Part shown: piece after piece, positions 55,479 through 64,000 of the stretch
Layout: every line of letters begins with the position of its first letter
How positions within the stretch are numbered: the first letter of the stretch is position 1
DNA from: Clostridiales bacterium UBA3678
Lineage (GTDB): Bacteria; Bacillota; Clostridia; TANB77; CAG-508
Assembly: GCA_002372935.1 (NCBI GenBank)
Contig: DFJF01000005.1
Coordinates: 85,934-149,933, forward strand
Direction of reading: 5' to 3'
DNA: 64,000 nucleotides
The notes under the pieces: generated by a model
What the model was told of the DNA's origin: nothing
The model's input: the letters and a program-made list of their open reading frames with translations, nothing else
Database searches by the model: none
Made by a program: the position numbers and the translations under genes

Positions 55479-55979
55479 TCAATTATCGATATCTTTCCCT
55501 ACTTTTGTAGCTTCATCTATATTTTCAATATAATCAGCCCATTCTAATGGCTTATTTCCTTTAAAAACAAATTTAGAATTTATAAAATAAAATACAAAAT
55601 ACAAAATTGTATCTGATATACATTTCGCTACTGTTTTTGGTAAATATGTATTTTCATAAAATCTTGTTACAAGCCATGAAGATGCAAGCATTTGAATTAC
55701 AATTACTATGTAAAACTTTATAATTGCTGTACTTTTTAAATTTCTATTTTTAAAAGCCTTTTTGCTTAAAAAGAAATTGATTGTGCTTGATGTAAGTCTT
55801 GATATTATAGTTGCTACATATATTGAGAATGTAGCATTAGTATTTCGTAATATTATTTCTGCAAATAATATAAATATTACAAAATCAGCAGTCATTGCTG
55901 TAAATGATGCTCCACAATATAAGATAAATTCTTGTATTTTTTGTGGTAATTTTCCAAAAAAATTTATTAACTTCTTCAT
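55479..55979 (-). CDS. GtrA family membrane protein
   Basis: 166 residues, four spans, with FILYCGASFTAMTADFVIF, SRLTSSTINFFLSKKAF and the end FYFINSKFVFKG, the GtrA pattern (short proteins that help flip or transfer lipid-linked sugars for surface glycans). It lies 21 bases after apt on the same strand. Its sugar is unknown. Confidence 0.9.
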   Translation of the reverse strand: MKKLINFFGKLPQKIQEFILYCGASFTAMTADFVIFILFAEIILRNTNATFSIYVATIISRLTSSTINFFLSKKAFKNRNLKSTAIIKFYIVIVIQMLASSWLVTRFYENTYLPKTVAKCISDTILYFVFYFINSKFVFKGNKPLEWADYIENIDEATKVGKDIDN

Positions 55980-56000
55980 ATTACTACTTCCATATATTTT

Positions 56001-56525
56001 TTATTTTCCTTCAAATTCTATTACTGTAGATATATCATAATTCTTTAATCTTTCTTTTCCTTTTAAATCTGGAAGATTAATTAAACAAACTACTTTCACT
56101 ACTTTACCACCTAGGCGTTCAACTAATTTTATCATAGCTTCAAGGGTTCCTGCTGTAGCAATTAAATCATCTACAACAACAACTTTTTGTCCTGGCTTTA
56201 TACTATCTTTATGTATTTCTAAAGTTGCCTTTCCATATTCTAAATCATATGATTCTGAAATAGTTTCATAAGGTAACTTTCCTTTTTTTCTAACTGGAAC
56301 AAAAGCTTTATTCAAATTATAAGCAATTGGCATTCCAAAAATAAATCCTCTAGATTCAGCTGCAGCAACAACATCAAAATCAATATTTTCTAAACTTTCT
56401 TGCATTTTGTCTATTGCTAATTTTAGTGCATCTTTATCTTGCAATATTGTTGTTATATCTCTAAATATAATTCCTTTACTAGGAAAATCTGGTATGTTTC
56501 TTACATATTCTTTTAAATCTTTCAC
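56001..56525 (-). CDS. apt: Adenine phosphoribosyltransferase
   Basis: Salvages adenine to AMP with PRPP; cytosolic dimer. The start LKEYVRNIPDFPSKGIIFRDIT, AAESRGFIFG and the PRPP loop VVVDDLIATAGT are diagnostic. 174 residues, normal. The start is GTG at 56525 with GGAGG upstream. It stands between rpsU and gtrA. Confidence 0.95.
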   Translation of the reverse strand: MKDLKEYVRNIPDFPSKGIIFRDITTILQDKDALKLAIDKMQESLENIDFDVVAAAESRGFIFGMPIAYNLNKAFVPVRKKGKLPYETISESYDLEYGKATLEIHKDSIKPGQKVVVVDDLIATAGTLEAMIKLVERLGGKVVKVVCLINLPDLKGKERLKNYDISTVIEFEGK

Positions 56526-56633
56526 TATTACAATTCCTCCATATTTTTACAATCTTTTTTATAGCCATATTATATATCTATTAATAACTAATATTCAAGA
56601 GAAAAATAATAATTTTTAAAATATTTTTTATAT

Positions 56634-56733
56634 GTTACTAATCACAGCTATTTAATTTTATATAGCTGTGATTAGTAACAAAAATAAAGACTATTAGGCA
56701 AAATATTTATATATATCTTGTCAATAGTCTTAA
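56634..56733 (-). terminator. Two strong hairpins between rpsU and apt
   Basis: TTACTAATCACAGCTAT with its perfect 17-bp complement (56634-56678), and AAGACTATT with AATAGTCTT (56689-56733), the latter followed on the minus strand by TATTTTTG. A small third stem TATAGC/GCTATA lies at about 56738-56753. Together they should stop the rpsU transcript. Confidence 0.8.
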
Positions 56734-56765
56734 AATATAGCTACTGCTATATTTATTTTTTATTG

Positions 56766-56936
56766 TTAAAATTTTCTTTTTCTAGCTGCCTCTGATTTTT
56801 TCTTTCTCCTTACACTAGGTTTTTCATAATGCTCTCTTTTGCGAACTTCTTGAAGAACTCCATTTCTAGCACATTGTCTTTTAAACCTTTTTAAAGCATC
56901 TTCTATATTACCATTATTAACTTTTATCTCTGACAT
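56766..56936 (-). CDS. rpsU: 30S ribosomal protein S21
   Basis: 56 residues: SEIKVNNGNIEDALKRFKRQ, then ARNGVLQEVRKREHYEKP and the basic end RRKKKSEAARKRKF. Binds the 30S platform during initiation. The ATG at 56936 has AAGGGGGG upstream; the open frame runs eight codons further but lacks a ribosome site there. Confidence 0.96.
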   Translation of the reverse strand: MSEIKVNNGNIEDALKRFKRQCARNGVLQEVRKREHYEKPSVRRKKKSEAARKRKF

Positions 56937-56939
56937 TAA

Positions 56940-57087
56940 ACATTCCCCCCTTCCGGTCATACATATAATGTATGTGGGCTTTTTCTTTGAGGATTCCCAG
57001 CTAATACAAATATGTACATAATTTTTGGGGACTTTCCTCTCCCTATTTACAAAATATATTATACTCCACTTATAAAGATCTTGTCAA
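56940..57087 (-). promoter_or_regulatory. rpsU promoter and structured leader
   Basis: Minus strand TTGACA (57082-57087), 18 bp, TATAAT (57058-57063). The leader of about 115 bases contains GGGA/TCCC and CATACA/TGTATG stems just before the start codon; the second could cover the ribosome site. The rest of the gap to 57275 is AT-rich without a gene, apart from the hup terminator. Confidence 0.6.
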
Positions 57088-57238
57088 GCCAAAAATAAAA
57101 GTTTTTAAAATTACCTAACTGGGACATTGATGGTATATAAAATACTCTATTTACAATTATTATGATTACAAGGGCTATTAATGTTATACTTTTTTTATTA
57201 TTCTACTAAAACCAATAATTTTTGTCAATAGACCTTTA

Positions 57239-57268
57239 AAAAAGAGATCTTTTAAAGACCTCTTTTAT
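57239..57268 (-). terminator. Terminator after hup
   Basis: AAAAGAGGTCTTT and AAAGATCTCTTTT pair with one mismatch around a two-base loop; on the minus strand a T-rich stretch follows. Confidence 0.75.
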
Positions 57269-57275
57269 ATATAAA

Positions 57276-57554
57276 TTATTTGTTGTTTACTAAATCTTTT
57301 AGTTGTTTACCAGCTCTAAATACTGGAGCCTTTGATGCTGGTATTTTGATTTCTTCCTTAGTTTGTGGATTTCTACCTTTTCTAGCAGCTCTTTTTCTAA
57401 CTTCGAAAGAACCAAATCCTACTAATTGTACTTTTTCACCTTTCTTTAATGATTCTTTAATTGCTGATACAAAAGCGTCTACTGATGCTTCAGCAGCTTT
57501 TTTTGTGTCTCCTGTTTTAGCAGCTACTGCTGCTACTAATTCAGCTTTGTTCAT
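57276..57554 (-). CDS. hup: DNA-binding protein HU
   Basis: 92 residues: NKAELVAAVAAKTGDTKKAA, GEKVQLVGFGSFEVRKRAAR and GRNPQTKEEIKIPASKAPVF. The last is the DNA-binding arm with its conserved Pro. Nucleoid protein. AGGAGG precedes the ATG at 57554. Confidence 0.97.
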   Translation of the reverse strand: MNKAELVAAVAAKTGDTKKAAEASVDAFVSAIKESLKKGEKVQLVGFGSFEVRKRAARKGRNPQTKEEIKIPASKAPVFRAGKQLKDLVNNK

Positions 57555-57691
57555 TTACATTACCTCCTATAAGATTTACGTTTTTATGTAAGTCAATATT
57601 AATGCACTTTTGCATCATATTCCCTACTAATTTAACTATTCGCCAATCTTCGATAAAATCCCTCTTTTTTTGAAAAAAATATTAATTTTTT

Positions 57692-59239
57692 TTATTGTTT
57701 AGGCACTTTCACCAATTTTAAAAAACAGATTAAAATCAGATAAATTGCTATAGCTATTGATATTGTTAATATTGTAGCCATTTTATATAAAAATATTCTA
57801 TTTAGAGCAAAAAATAAGTATATTGATGATATTCCCATAACAAAAGTTGCTAGTATAGGTTTAAAAATCAATTCTTTTAAATTTATTTTTATTCTTATAT
57901 ATTTTCTTAATTCATAAAATACAATGGTGAAAACCACAAAATTACATACAATATTTCCAATTGCAGCACCATTTATTCCAAAATATTTTATCAAAACTAT
58001 ATTTGTAAAAAATTTAAAAATCATCCCCACAAAAAAAGCAAACATAGGTATTTTATTTTTTCCTATACCTTGTAAGATTCCATTTACTGTTTGAGATATT
58101 AGTGCAAAAAATACTGATATACTATTTATTTTTAAAAGCATATCTCCATTACTTGCATTTGGAAATAATAAAATTAAAATCGGCTTAGCAAAAATTATTA
58201 ATCCTACTGTAGATGGGAATGCAATTAAAATTGTAACTTTCAAGAAAAAATTTATTTTCTTTTCTAATTGTTCAATATCATTTCTAGCTATTGATTTTGC
58301 AATAGTTGGAACCATTCCTGTAACAAATGGGACATTTAAAGAAATCGGAAGCAAACATAATGTATCAATTTTTCCGCTAAGCATTCCATATTGTATTTTT
58401 GCTTCATTTTCATCCATGTATTTCTTTAAAATTCTTACTATAGTAAATAAATCAATATTTTTATTAAATGAAGACATCAATGCTGTTATTGAAATTGGAA
58501 TTGATTCTTTTAATATTTTTTTCAATGTTTTCCTAACTCTTGTTGGAATGTAATTTACACTTTGAGATATATCTTGTGCAATTTCTTTTCTTCTTGATCT
58601 ATAATATTCATATATATATATAAAACTGGCACCAGTGGCTATAGTAGTTGCAAAATTAGCAATACCAGCCATTAAAACCGTATTGTTATTAGAAATATTT
58701 GCTATTATTTCTACAAATAATATTGTAAAAATTGTTTTGCATATCTGCTCTATAGTTTGTGATCTTGCCATAACTGATAAATTTTGTCTTCCATTAAAAT
58801 ATCCCCTTAAAACAGATGTAATTGATACAAAAAATATAGATGGAGAAAGCATTACTAAGCAATATTTGGCTTCAGGAATTTCTAACCACTTTGTCGCAAT
58901 TGTTTCTGCTCCAACAAATAATAAAATTGTTCCAATTAATCCAAAAAATGCAAATGTAAAAAAGGCTATTTTAAAAATTCTATGTGCTCCTTTATTATCT
59001 CCTATGGCAACTCTTTCTGAAACCAATTTTGCTATTGCATTAGGCACGCCTGTTGATGAGAAAGTTAATAATAATGCATATATCTGAAATCCACTACTAT
59101 ATATTGCATTTCCCTTATCTCCAAATCCTTCTTTATTTGTTAAATATAGTTTATATGCTAAACCCACAATTTTTATTAATACTTGTGAAAACAATAATGA
59201 AATAATTCCTTTTGCTATTGTTTCCTTTTTGTTTTTCAA
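57692..59239 (-). CDS. MurJ/SpoVB-like lipid flippase
   Basis: 515 residues with about 14 spans, MOP superfamily. KGIISLLFSQVLIKIVGLAYKLYL at the start, GFQIYALLLTFSSTGVPNAIAKLVSE and SVLRGYFNGRQNLSVMARSQ match the SpoVB/YtgP group, which flips lipid II or related precursors. Not part of the capsule operon, so a peptidoglycan or spore cortex role is likelier than capsule export. Confidence 0.88.
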   Translation of the reverse strand: MKNKKETIAKGIISLLFSQVLIKIVGLAYKLYLTNKEGFGDKGNAIYSSGFQIYALLLTFSSTGVPNAIAKLVSERVAIGDNKGAHRIFKIAFFTFAFFGLIGTILLFVGAETIATKWLEIPEAKYCLVMLSPSIFFVSITSVLRGYFNGRQNLSVMARSQTIEQICKTIFTILFVEIIANISNNNTVLMAGIANFATTIATGASFIYIYEYYRSRRKEIAQDISQSVNYIPTRVRKTLKKILKESIPISITALMSSFNKNIDLFTIVRILKKYMDENEAKIQYGMLSGKIDTLCLLPISLNVPFVTGMVPTIAKSIARNDIEQLEKKINFFLKVTILIAFPSTVGLIIFAKPILILLFPNASNGDMLLKINSISVFFALISQTVNGILQGIGKNKIPMFAFFVGMIFKFFTNIVLIKYFGINGAAIGNIVCNFVVFTIVFYELRKYIRIKINLKELIFKPILATFVMGISSIYLFFALNRIFLYKMATILTISIAIAIYLILICFLKLVKVPKQ

Positions 59240-59288
59240 TATTTCCTCCTAATAATTTGCCGTTTAAGTACAAAATTTGCAAAATCCC

Positions 59289-59395
59289 TTGACAAATTAG
59301 CGTTTTTGTTATAAAATTATTCAGTAATTAATTAGAATATGAATTAAATATAAAACTTCTCCCCGGTGGTTTTAAATTTAATTTTCATATAGATA
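59289..59395 (+). promoter_or_regulatory. rplM promoter and L13-type leader hairpin
   Basis: TTGACA (59289-59294), 17 bp, TAAAAT (59312-59317). About 15-20 bases downstream a long hairpin forms: ATATGAA with TTCATAT, TTAAAT with ATTTAA, TAAAAC with GTTTTA, loop TTCTCCCCGGTG. L13 leaders that bind the ribosomal protein are known in Firmicutes at this place; this may be one. Confidence 0.6.
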
Positions 59396-59426
59396 AAATC
59401 AAATTTATAGGAGGGTATATTTTACC

Positions 59427-59861
59427 ATGAACAATACTACATATAGTGTTAAAAAAAGTGAAATTGAAAGAAAATGGTATATAATTGATGCATCAAACAA
59501 ACCTTTAGGTAGAGTTGCAACAGAAGCAGCAAGATTACTTGCTGGTAAGCATAAACCAATTTATACTAAAAACATTGATACTGGTGATCATGTAATTATT
59601 ATTAATTGCAAAGATGTTAAATTAACAGGAAACAAATTAAATCAAAAAGTTTACAGACATCATTCTGGTTACATTGGTGGAATGAAAGAAATAGTTGCCA
59701 AAGATATGATGGAAAAAAATCCTACAAAAGCTATGATGTTAGCAGTAAAAGGAATGTTACCACACAATTCTTTAGGTGCTCAAATGTTAAAAAAATTAAG
59801 AGTATATGCTGATGAAAATCACGAAAATCAAGCTCAAAAACCAGAAATTTGGAATTTTTAA
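59427..59861 (+). CDS. rplM: 50S ribosomal protein L13
   Basis: 144 residues: ERKWYIIDASNKPLGRVATEAARLL in the first part, DHVIIINCKDVKLTGNK and GMLPHNSLGAQMLKKLRVY later. AGGAGGG precedes the ATG. It is followed by rpsI after 20 bases, the usual order. Confidence 0.97.
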   Translation: MNNTTYSVKKSEIERKWYIIDASNKPLGRVATEAARLLAGKHKPIYTKNIDTGDHVIIINCKDVKLTGNKLNQKVYRHHSGYIGGMKEIVAKDMMEKNPTKAMMLAVKGMLPHNSLGAQMLKKLRVYADENHENQAQKPEIWNF

Positions 59862-59881
59862 TAAGGAGGAAATAAAGTAAA

Positions 59882-60277
59882 ATGGCCGAAAAAATTTATT
59901 ATTATGGTACAGGTAGAAGAAAAAATGCTATAGCCAGAGTTAGATTAACAGAAGGAACAGGAAAAATTACTATTAATGGAAAAGATATAGAAGATTTCTT
60001 TGGAATGGAAACTTTAAAAGTTATAGTTAAACAACCTTTAACAGTTACAAACTCAGTTACTAAATATGATGTCATAGTTAAAGTAACTGGTGGTGGTTTT
60101 ACAGGTCAAGCTGGAGCTATCCGTCATGGTATTGCTAGAGCATTAAATGAAGCAAATAGTGAATTTAGACCTATATTAAAATCTAATGGTTTCTTAACAA
60201 GAGATCCTAGAATGAAAGAAAGAAAGAAATATGGTCTTAAAAAAGCTAGAAAAGCACCACAATTTAGTAAGAGATAA
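59882..60277 (+). CDS. rpsI: 30S ribosomal protein S9
   Basis: 131 residues: YYYGTGRRKNAIARVRLTEG, GGGFTGQAGAIRHGIARAL, and the C-terminal KKYGLKKARKAPQFSKR whose final Arg reaches the P site. AAGGAGG precedes the ATG at 59882. Last gene of the rplM operon. Confidence 0.97.
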   Translation: MAEKIYYYGTGRRKNAIARVRLTEGTGKITINGKDIEDFFGMETLKVIVKQPLTVTNSVTKYDVIVKVTGGGFTGQAGAIRHGIARALNEANSEFRPILKSNGFLTRDPRMKERKKYGLKKARKAPQFSKR

Positions 60278-60313
60278 TTACAAGACGGATTTTATAAAAT
60301 CCAAAATTGTTAC

Positions 60314-60355
60314 AGAAAAGCCAAGAACGTTGAAAATACTGGCTTTTCTTTTTTG
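60314..60355 (+). terminator. Terminator of the rplM-rpsI operon
   Basis: AGAAAAGCCA and TGGCTTTTCT pair around about 16 bases, followed by TTTTTTG. From there to 60453 I see nothing else. Confidence 0.85.
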
Positions 60356-60453
60356 TTTTATATATTGGTGTATTGTTATGTGAGCCACCTTTTATAAATT
60401 CTGATAAATAGATAAATAAATATAAATAATAAAAACTATCTTTAAAACAAAAA

Positions 60454-60482
60454 AATACTTAACCTTTTACAGTCAAGTATTA
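60454..60482 (-). terminator. Terminator of the unknown operon ending at 60499
   Basis: On the minus strand AATACTTGAC and GGTTAAGTATT pair, followed by TTTTTTG. Confidence 0.7.
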
Positions 60483-60498
60483 AAATTTGATGTTATTT

Positions 60499-62241
60499 TT
60501 AATTTTTCCTTCTACCAAATAAGCTACCTTTTCTCTTTCTACTTTCGACAACTTCTTTGACGTCTTCTACTTTATTTTCATTTTTTTCATCATCATCTCT
60601 TATAATTATATTTTCATCATTAAAATCATCATCATCTAGTTCTTCATCATCTTCATCAAAAAAGCCAAGTAACTCATCAATAGCTTTATCCATTTTATTT
60701 TCGTCTTCTATTTCTTCTTGATTTTCATCATTATCATCATAATCTACATTATCTTTTTCAATTATATTTTCATTCTCCTCGTCATCTTCATCATTTTCTT
60801 CTGTATCTTCAAAATTTAGTTCCTCATCTTCTTCATCTATATCCCATACAAATTCCTCATTATCTGTATTAGAGGCTTCTTCTTCTATTTCTTCATCCTC
60901 TTTCACATTCTCTTTATTATCTTCTGTAAGATTATCGTTTATTAAATCATTATCTTTTTCTGCAATATTTGTATTTTTTTCAACATTATCTGCTAGTTCA
61001 TCATTTTCTTCTTCGATCTTTAGAATATCTTTATTTACATCACAAGCTATATTTAGAGGTTCATATTCTGTTAAATCTTTTTCATAATTTTCTGATAATA
61101 TATCTTTAAAAGTATCATATATTCTCTGCATTCCTTCAATTCTCCAATAATCTGGATAAATTACTGAACCAATTATATTTAATTTGCTAACACTCTTTTC
61201 AAAAACTTTTTCTTCATCTTGCAAGTCAAATAGATATTCTAAGTGATATAAATCTTTATATGTCTTTTTTGAAGCCTTACCATTCATCTCTTTTAAGAGT
61301 AATGAATACATATTTTGTATCTCTTTTAAATCACTTTTTAAATGTTCACATGCCTCACTCATAATTTTTTTATGTTCTTTTTCTCCACTCATAATGTTCA
61401 TTCTTTCATTATCCAAAAACAAAATTAAATAGTCATCTATAGCGTTCAAAAATTTTAATTTACTTTTAGCATCTTTAACAATTTTTTTATGTTTTTTTAT
61501 ATCCACTTCATCTTCTTTGACTTCGGCAAGCAATTTATTTGTTTTATCATAAATTGATAATAAAATTCCTACTCTTTTTTCTGCAATATCTGTTGAGACA
61601 TCAATAGCTTTAGATATTGCATTATTGTCAAATTTTACTTTTTCCTTTTCTCCATTTTTTAAAATTTTTTGTTTAATGTTTTCTTTTTCCAATGTTTTAT
61701 CTTGTAATTTTATAAAAGATTTTATTTCTTTCAATTTTTCTTTATCTATATGGTTAAAATTATCTGTTGTGATATTTAGAGATCTTTGATAATCGCTCTC
61801 TACAATTTTTCTTTCACTACCACATTTATTTCTAATTTCACTTTTTTCATTAAAATCTGTTATTTCTTCAACAAATTTTTTAATATTTTCCTTTGTTTCA
61901 TTATTATTTTTATCAATTTCACTCTGTACCTTTTCAAATTTACTATTTAATAATTCTTCATTTTCTTCTAAATTTTCAAATAATTCTTTTCTGCTGTCCA
62001 TATATTTTAAAATTCTTTTATTTAATATTTCTTGGTACTTTTGTGTTTCCCTTATTCTATTTGCTACTTTTTCAAATTCTTCCATTACATTGTTTTCTTT
62101 TTCAGATACTATTTGATAATTCTCTATCTTCTCTATTAATTCAAAATAATTTTCGCTATTATTTTTTAAATTGTGAACTCTATCATATCCAAATAAGTTT
62201 ATAAAATGTTTATCTATTATAATAACATTTCTTTCATACAT
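60499..62241 (-). CDS. Unknown coiled-coil protein with a long acidic region and basic tail
   Basis: 580 residues, not recognised. Residues 1-20 look like a small beta start (NVIIIDKHFINLFGYD), and about 30-330 are coiled coil. A compact region (HLEYLFDLQDEEKVFEKS) follows, then about 150 residues of mostly Glu, Asp and Asn, and a very basic end KRKGSLFGRRKN. No signal or span. It starts 18 bases after the GGDEF gene, with AGGAGG, so the two are co-translated. The acidic and basic ends suggest a scaffold or DNA/membrane binder; no function is claimed. Confidence 0.8.
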   Translation of the reverse strand: MYERNVIIIDKHFINLFGYDRVHNLKNNSENYFELIEKIENYQIVSEKENNVMEEFEKVANRIRETQKYQEILNKRILKYMDSRKELFENLEENEELLNSKFEKVQSEIDKNNNETKENIKKFVEEITDFNEKSEIRNKCGSERKIVESDYQRSLNITTDNFNHIDKEKLKEIKSFIKLQDKTLEKENIKQKILKNGEKEKVKFDNNAISKAIDVSTDIAEKRVGILLSIYDKTNKLLAEVKEDEVDIKKHKKIVKDAKSKLKFLNAIDDYLILFLDNERMNIMSGEKEHKKIMSEACEHLKSDLKEIQNMYSLLLKEMNGKASKKTYKDLYHLEYLFDLQDEEKVFEKSVSKLNIIGSVIYPDYWRIEGMQRIYDTFKDILSENYEKDLTEYEPLNIACDVNKDILKIEEENDELADNVEKNTNIAEKDNDLINDNLTEDNKENVKEDEEIEEEASNTDNEEFVWDIDEEDEELNFEDTEENDEDDEENENIIEKDNVDYDDNDENQEEIEDENKMDKAIDELLGFFDEDDEELDDDDFNDENIIIRDDDEKNENKVEDVKEVVESRKRKGSLFGRRKN

Positions 62242-62259
62242 AGCTAATCCTCCTAAAAT

Positions 62260-63186
62260 TTAACTGCTTTTTCTTCTATCTATTATATAGCTACTTCCTA
62301 AAACATTTTTAACCGCATGTTTAATTTGAGCAGCAGTATCACCTATCTCTAAGATATTTGTAAACCTATTTTTGTCAGCAACTACAGCTGCTATAGAAAT
62401 AGCTGTTAATGGAAATTTTTCTATAATACCTCTTCTGTTTGCAACCTCAATATAACCTTTTTTGGCATCTTCTTTTGTAAAGAAGCTTTTAATCTTATTT
62501 TCAAATCTTGCAATTATTCTTTGGCATAAATCTTCAATCTCTATTCCAGACACAATAGCAATAAAATCATCTCCTCCTACATGTCCAACAAATCCACCAA
62601 TTTCAAACTTTTTTACTTCATCTGTAAGAATGTCAGCAGTAAACTGAATTATTTTATCTCCTTTTAAAAATCCATACACATCATTATATGCTTTAAAATT
62701 GTCTAAATCAACATAGAGCACTGAAAATTCTTCTTCTTTTGATATTCTTTTCTTTAATTCTGAATGAATTTGAACATTTCCTGGTAATCCAGTTAAAGGA
62801 CTAACTGTTCTGTTTGTTTTTAACAATCTAGTCAAATTTTTTACTGTGTAATACAAGTATCCTTCATCAACAGGTTTTTTTATAAAATATTCAACAGATT
62901 CATTTAAAATTCTCATCCTATGGCTTCTAGATCCATTTGAAGATACAACTATTACTGGAGTTATCATATTATCTTCATCTTTTCTGATTTTTGCACATAA
63001 TTCTATTACATTCCTATCTATTGCATCTTCATTTATAACTATTAACGATGGTATACTTTTTAATGCTAAGTCTATTTGCTCTGTTTTTACGCTTATAAAT
63101 TTATAATCTGGATCATCTCTAAATAATTCTTTAAATATTATAATAGATGATTCATCATCATCTATTATATATACTTCATTAACCAT
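62260..63186 (-). CDS. GGDEF-domain protein with a degenerate receiver domain
   Basis: 308 residues. A receiver-like domain (1-120) keeps the acidic triad start YIIDDDES and the lysine in FIKKPVDEG, but the phosphoacceptor position reads LIVINEDAID, with Asn where Asp is expected. A GGDEF domain follows (LTGLPGN, YVDLDNFKAYND, HVGGDDFIAIV). GGDDF is a permitted variant, so cyclase activity is possible; no inhibitory RxxD site is seen. It would make cyclic di-GMP or act as a sensor without normal phosphorylation. Confidence 0.9.
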   Translation of the reverse strand: MVNEVYIIDDDESSIIIFKELFRDDPDYKFISVKTEQIDLALKSIPSLIVINEDAIDRNVIELCAKIRKDEDNMITPVIVVSSNGSRSHRMRILNESVEYFIKKPVDEGYLYYTVKNLTRLLKTNRTVSPLTGLPGNVQIHSELKKRISKEEEFSVLYVDLDNFKAYNDVYGFLKGDKIIQFTADILTDEVKKFEIGGFVGHVGGDDFIAIVSGIEIEDLCQRIIARFENKIKSFFTKEDAKKGYIEVANRRGIIEKFPLTAISIAAVVADKNRFTNILEIGDTAAQIKHAVKNVLGSSYIIDRRKSS

Positions 63187-63216
63187 CTTTTGCTCCTTTA
63201 TCTATTTGTTTTTTAA

Positions 63217-64000
63217 TTATTTTTTCCATTTAATTCTTTTTGTAATTTTTAATCCACTATTATTGTAAACTTCTATAATAAGCCTATTTTCTCCGGCTTT
63301 TGACTTAAGATTTTTTTCAAATGTAGCACTATTTATATTATTTATATCGCTTTCTTCATCATTAAAGTTAATATGAATTTTTGAAATAATTCCATCACTA
63401 TCTTCCTCTCCCTTTGCTACAATTTTTGCTTCTGAATAATCATTTTTCACAAAAACATTTGCATCTGGAATATATATAGTTTTAGTTGCTACCTTTTTAT
63501 TCCCATTCTCATCTATTTCTTCTATAGTTAATTTATGTTCTCCTGTTTCTATATCTATATTAAAAGTAACTTCTTTTGAATTAACATTTTCTGTTTTTGG
63601 CTCTTCTTCATCATAATAATATGATATTGATTTGATATTTGTTTCTTCACTAATCTTAATTTCTAATTGATCTTTGAAAACTTCGTTGTTATAGGCTTCT
63701 TTAAATTCTATAATATTAGGTTCTTCTATAACTACCCCAACATATTCTTTTTCAAATTCCTTTGTATTACCATTAGCATCTTGTGCAACCACTTTTAATG
63801 AATTTGTACCACTTGGTACATCTATTTCTGTTGTTATATTAGATGACCCATCAACTGATAATGAATTAGCTGTTTCACCATTCCAGCTATATTGTAATGA
63901 TGTTATAGAAGTCTGTGCCAAAACTTCAATTTCAAGTGAAGAAGCATTTTGTGATACATCTATTTTTATACTATCGCTCAATTGACTATTGTTGTTGTAT
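63217..64000 (-). CDS. Ig-like repeat protein, N-terminus beyond the window
   Basis: The frame stays open to the window edge, so only the C-terminal 261 or so residues are seen. It holds repeated beta-sandwich-like units (SLQYSWNGETANSLSVDG; SYYYDEEEPKTENVNS; then a third), each ending in a phrase like VVAQDANGNTKEF or IEEIDENGNKKVAT, typical of bacterial Ig-like surface modules. The 3' end is 30 bases from the GGDEF gene. Probably an extracellular protein; the anchor or signal would be outside the window. Confidence 0.8.
   Translation of the reverse strand, partial: YNNNSQLSDSIKIDVSQNASSLEIEVLAQTSITSLQYSWNGETANSLSVDGSSNITTEIDVPSGTNSLKVVAQDANGNTKEFEKEYVGVVIEEPNIIEFKEAYNNEVFKDQLEIKISEETNIKSISYYYDEEEPKTENVNSKEVTFNIDIETGEHKLTIEEIDENGNKKVATKTIYIPDANVFVKNDYSEAKIVAKGEEDSDGIISKIHINFNDEESDINNINSATFEKNLKSKAGENRLIIEVYNNSGLKITKRIKWKK

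Overview
The window is AT-rich DNA (roughly a quarter to 30% G+C by eye) from a low-GC Firmicute of the class Clostridia. The evidence is the sporulation sigma factor sigma-G, strong AGGAGG-type ribosome sites, frequent TTG/GTG starts, a division cluster in the order ftsQ-DUF881-DUF881-sbp-ftsA-ftsZ, and the pairs cmk-plsC and rplM-rpsI. Nearly everything is on the minus strand. The plus strand holds tRNA-Trp, one unknown protein, rplM-rpsI and a probable structured RNA. Uncultured gut Clostridia have genes of this style, but I cannot name a genus.

Layout: 1-3.6 kb plsC, cmk, an unknown protein and a TetR regulator. 3.7-8.3 kb tRNA-Trp, then a surface-fibre-like locus: an ER-type (SipW-like) signal peptidase, a DUF5305-like protein and three small exported proteins with SipW-type leaders. 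8.4-23.3 kb a capsule/exopolysaccharide operon: LCP ligase, initiating sugar transferase (frameshifted), DUF4422, GT2, two GT4, Wzy, Wzx, TupA-like ATP-grasp, N5-(carboxyethyl)ornithine synthase-like enzyme, uronate epimerase, UDP-glucose dehydrogenase and UDP-galactopyranose mutase. 23.5-27 kb unknown proteins, a gene remnant, a candidate ncRNA, a DUF4116 protein and a lytic transglycosylase. 27-47 kb polA (frameshifted), mscS, mntP, murD, sigG, glmS, murA, a radical SAM enzyme, PBP1A, a KAP-like NTPase, comF, recD2 and a REP-associated tyrosine transposase (RAYT). 47.8-53.7 kb the division cluster. 53.8-60.3 kb mgtE with a long structured leader, gtrA, apt, rpsU, hup, a MurJ/SpoVB-like flippase and rplM-rpsI. 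60.5-64 kb an unusual operon of an Ig-like protein (cut by the window edge), a degenerate-receiver GGDEF protein and a coiled-coil acidic protein.

Three signals stand out. First, a dispersed intergenic repeat with core GGGGACGGTTCT is built of units spaced exactly 21 bp in all eight well-preserved arrays. It occurs at ten places, often as perfect long hairpins, and two oppositely oriented arrays bracket the RAYT gene. Second, five promoter regions carry ladders of TGTWAH half-sites at an 11-bp period, the known WalR/YycF pattern. They lie upstream of ftsA, two SipW-type exported proteins and two unknown genes, suggesting one cell-envelope regulon. Third, the capsule operon combines enzymes for galacturonate, galactofuranose and an N-(carboxyethyl) amino acid with an amide-forming ATP-grasp ligase, suggesting an amino-acid-decorated uronic acid capsule.

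Two essential-looking genes (polA and the initiating sugar transferase) each carry one extra C in a CGGAA context. These may be real mutations or assembly errors.
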